DNA of 64,000 nt from the NCBI RefSeq assembly GCF_002078875.1, contig NC_034410.1, positions 40,723,532-40,787,531 of the forward strand, in the 5' to 3' direction. Below are positions 60,976 to 64,000 of this stretch, one piece after another (position 1 is the first letter of the stretch; the number at the start of each line of letters is the position of its first letter). The position numbers were made by a program, and so were the translations under genes. The notes below the pieces were generated by a model. The model was not told the origin of the DNA. It did not search any database and worked only from the letters and a program-made list of their open reading frames with translations. The DNA is from Numida meleagris (Eukaryota > Chordata > Aves > Galliformes > Numididae).

Positions 60976-63900
60976 AGCATTTAGTGTGCAGCAGCTGTCT
61001 GCGCACCACACTGATTACTGCTCCTAGAGGAGATGGATGTCCCCTGCCCCTAGTACCACTGGCTGCCTTGTTAGGCAAACCAAAGACCACTAGTCTCAGA
61101 AAGTCCTTGTACCTGCAGCTTCTTCAGAGCATGACAGACTAGAAGAAGCCAGCACAGCTATCCCACATCTGTGGCAGAAGATGATATCCAAACTCTCCTG
61201 CTGCTCTCCAGCAGCCACCTTCTTCCAGTGTTATTTCCAAGAGGAAGCTACAGGTTTGACACTGCAGCACCAGAACAAATGCAGCTGCATTCTGTTGGGC
61301 AGGTAAGGTCAAGTGTTCCCCCAGCTCCGTGTTCCTGGCCACGTGCTAGAGGAAAAACCTCCTGTCCAGCAAAACCTCTTGCTTGACTAGTTAATATGGA
61401 ATGAAGCCTCTGGAGAATACTTTAAAGTTACGATACAGGCAATAATCAGACGTTGCATGCATTCAGATGCACAATGCCATTTTACAAACTGATTTTATGC
61501 CAATGCCATTTCAGTCCCAGTAAGAACACTGCTATAACTATCTGACTTCAAGAAAAGCTAACCAATTCACTCTCCTGAAAACTCAGCCTGCTCTGCAGCA
61601 AGGTCTCTGGGTACACTCACTTCATTCACAGTCTCATAAGCATGTCTCTATCAATACCTTTTGTTTACTCCAAGTTGTGTTTTCAGCATTAGAAGCTTTC
61701 TAGCTCTTTCTGCCAGACTCCAGTGCAAAATGTAAACTCAGGAGTTCATTCTACAATGAACAAATTACAAATGACATTTAGTGACATGAAACATCCTGGC
61801 TTTATAGTACGAAGATGATCTGAGTGCAAGCCTTATTCCCTGTTTTACTAATCAACTGGACATCAATATTGTCAGCAGCCTGTCTTCAGCGTTCTGATTG
61901 ATAATATGCTTTTCTAACCCAAGCTATTGCTCACTTTTGGCAGCGTATGCATGCTGCTTTTCTCTCTTTTTTCTTTAATTTATGAACATGTAACTTGTGA
62001 CCAATAGGCATGGCTTCACAGGTTATACTGATGGAAGGCTTGCTTTCTCCTGTTTTTGACTGAAGTCCTCTGGAGACTATTCAGAATCTTACTCCATTCT
62101 CTTGTTCTTCTGTTGGCAATGCAACTTTCTTTGAACATACCTATTAAGTCACTGAACTCTTGCACTGATATGAGATCAGAGAAGGAATGGATTTGCCAAC
62201 CATGTATCAGTCTAATTCCACCCCCAATATTCTTCAAATGAAGCACTTTCAGATTAATAACATCGTCTGCCAACCCATTAGCATGCCTTGTAACTAACAC
62301 CTGCTTTCATTCAGCACCCAAGATGTGGGACATACAGACAGAAGCAGAAGTAACCAGCAGCTCTCACAAACAAATAAGGTGAAATGTGTAAGTCAGGGCA
62401 AGCTTCACAGAACTTCAATATGGGAGATGAACAAGACTTCAAATGTGTCTGAGGTCAATCTTAAATCTAACTGCTGAGGAAGCCCTAAGAAGAACATGGT
62501 GGGAGTTACTATGTTCCTTGTTAAACAGTTATCTGATTTCTATTAAATCCAAGACTTGACTCTCAAACAGATGCTAATACAAGGGCCGGGTGCCTCCACA
62601 AAAGCAGAAAAACCTGTGTGTCCTGATCCTGTATCCACATTTGGATGTCTCCACATGTTCCTCAAGCAATTCTTCAAGGTGCATCGTATCTACCCTCACA
62701 AGAAGCTGCAGAATACCGCTTGAACTTAAATGAGGTCTTCCTAAACACGGGGGACATTCTGCCAACAGGCTATGGCAGAACAGGCGTCAGTGCCGAGGAC
62801 AAGAATCCAGCAAGTTTATGGGGTCGGATCATTCTTCAGATTGACAGTGTAGACACACAGTACCAGCCCAGACTACTGCAGCACTGGGCTCTGAACAGAA
62901 ACACAGCAATGGTATTCATTACCTTATCAGCTCTTCCAGAAGAGCACTGAAAACAGCTCACTTTGAGCAAGTTCTGTTACTAGACAGAGTTATGCAGATG
63001 GTGTGGTCTTTTAGGTCTCATGACAAAAGACTGCAGTCTTCGTGTGGCCATGGTGAGGGCTGTAATTAATTTTTATGTTAATTGCTGAAATCACTCTCCT
63101 GCTTCAGACACCCATAGTGCATGAGTCATGCCATTAGCAGGAAGTAGCAGGGCTGTGCAGCAGGAGGAAGGTTGATTAAGTCTCAGGGTAAGAGGAAGAA
63201 GAGCCATGGGGATGACTCAACCATGAGGTTCTCCCACATCAAAGGAAAGGCATGCTTTTATACAAACTGACAGGAAAAGGAAGTTCCAGCACTCAAACAC
63301 CTACAATTCTCGATTATCTCAAACAACTGAAACAGATTTAAGTTTTGAAAACCCTTGCTTTTGTTTCTATGGTCCTAAAGTACAGCACAGAACAGAGCAA
63401 CATTTCTGGAAGGTGCAGATGCAAGATGAATCATATGCAGAAAACTTGACACCTTTCCTCAGAAAAAGCAGGTATTGTATGAAATACAGCCCTACTTTTT
63501 CGACTGAGCAGTAACCAACCATTCAAATCACTGAAGAGAATGATCTGCAGTTTTCCTCTAGATAAAGAATGCTGTGGGTTTTTGAAACATATGCACCTAA
63601 CTGTGGCTTTCCACAAGTATAATTAATCTCTGAAGCAGCTAACAAAAGAAAATCTGTTCTAAAACAAATCCAGGGGAAAAAAAAAAGAAAGGGATCTAAA
63701 GCTGAGCAAGCGTAGAGAGGAACAAAGCACAAAAGCAGCTCCAACATTTATGGCAACCCACACGTACAGCATCTGTAGACGAGTCTCTTGCTAGGAAATG
63801 CATTTATATGGATCGTTATCTTCACATGATACCTATACATTTGAGAAGCATTCAAGCGACCACATTATGCACAGCTCTGTAAACCACTTGCATACACATG

Positions 63901-64000
63901 CGGGTGGCTTAAAGAATCCTGAAATTATGTAAACAAGATGGGGAAATCAGGGCTTCCTGTCTGGGGAGAGAAAGAATAGAGGAGAGTGTACGCAGAGAGC
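60976..64000. other. Unique non-coding stretch
   Basis: No gene can be named. A 101-codon plus frame (62,645-62,950) and a 94-codon minus frame (62,016-62,300) have gene-like composition but no motif and no splice boundaries. A weak exon candidate lies at 61,212-61,302. The 63,000-64,000 part shows nothing recognisable. Confidence 0.4.
61212..61302 (+). CDS. Weak candidate exon, 91 nt
   Basis: Acceptor CTCTCCTGCTGCTCTCCAG (ending 61,211) and consensus donor GGGCAG|GTAAGG. Open when one base completes the preceding codon, giving SHLLPVLFPRGSYRF and APEQMQLHSVGQ, and ending in phase 0. No family recognised. Confidence 0.13.

Overview
The window looks like vertebrate, specifically avian, nuclear DNA. 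The strongest evidence is about fourteen 5'-truncated copies of the CR1 non-LTR retrotransposon. They show the avian-type 3' end (…GGTCCCTTCCAACCCAAACCATTCTATGATTCTATG-like) and fragments of the ORF2 C-terminus. CR1 dominates bird repeat landscapes, and here there is roughly one copy per 4-5 kb. No Alu, L1 or B-type SINE is recognisable. No bacterial gene organisation is visible, and almost all open frames are short and overlap on both strands as expected by chance. I cannot name the species; a galliform is plausible but unproven.

Layout. 1-4.6 kb: unique AT-rich DNA. 4.65-5.43 kb: an antisense CR1 split by a younger sense CR1 that still has a 147-codon open piece of ORF2. 8.16-9.02 kb: minus-strand open frames with a 105-bp (35-codon) tandem repeat and an EPMDVD/EPMEVD peptide repeat, possibly a decayed gene. 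9.05-26.1 kb: eight CR1 fragments in both orientations, plus a plus-strand interval with strong splice-site pairs around open frames (19,764-19,854 and 21,040-21,128). 28.05-28.31 kb: a CpG-rich minus-strand candidate exon. 31-40 kb: several AT-rich blocks dense in TAATTA, forkhead and similar motifs that resemble conserved regulatory DNA, with CR1 copies at 33.8, 37.0 and 40.8 kb and a further plus-strand exon candidate at 37.75 kb. 41.2-60.8 kb: almost 20 kb with no CR1 that I can recognise. 60.85-60.98 kb: one last antisense CR1. The remainder is unique sequence.

Interpretation. No protein-coding gene can be named with confidence. The most economical reading is intronic and/or intergenic DNA of a gene-poor, regulatory-element-rich avian locus. 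A plus-strand multi-exon gene is possible: three candidate exons have mutually compatible phases (0 to 1, 1 to 0, 0 to 0). A minus-strand exon near 28 kb is also possible. These exon calls are hypotheses from splice signals and open frames only. I see no rRNA, tRNA, CRISPR or intact retroviral provirus. I found no convincing novel system; the best leads are the splice-phase-compatible exon set, the repeat-coding decayed gene near 8-9 kb and the CR1-free regulatory-looking interval.
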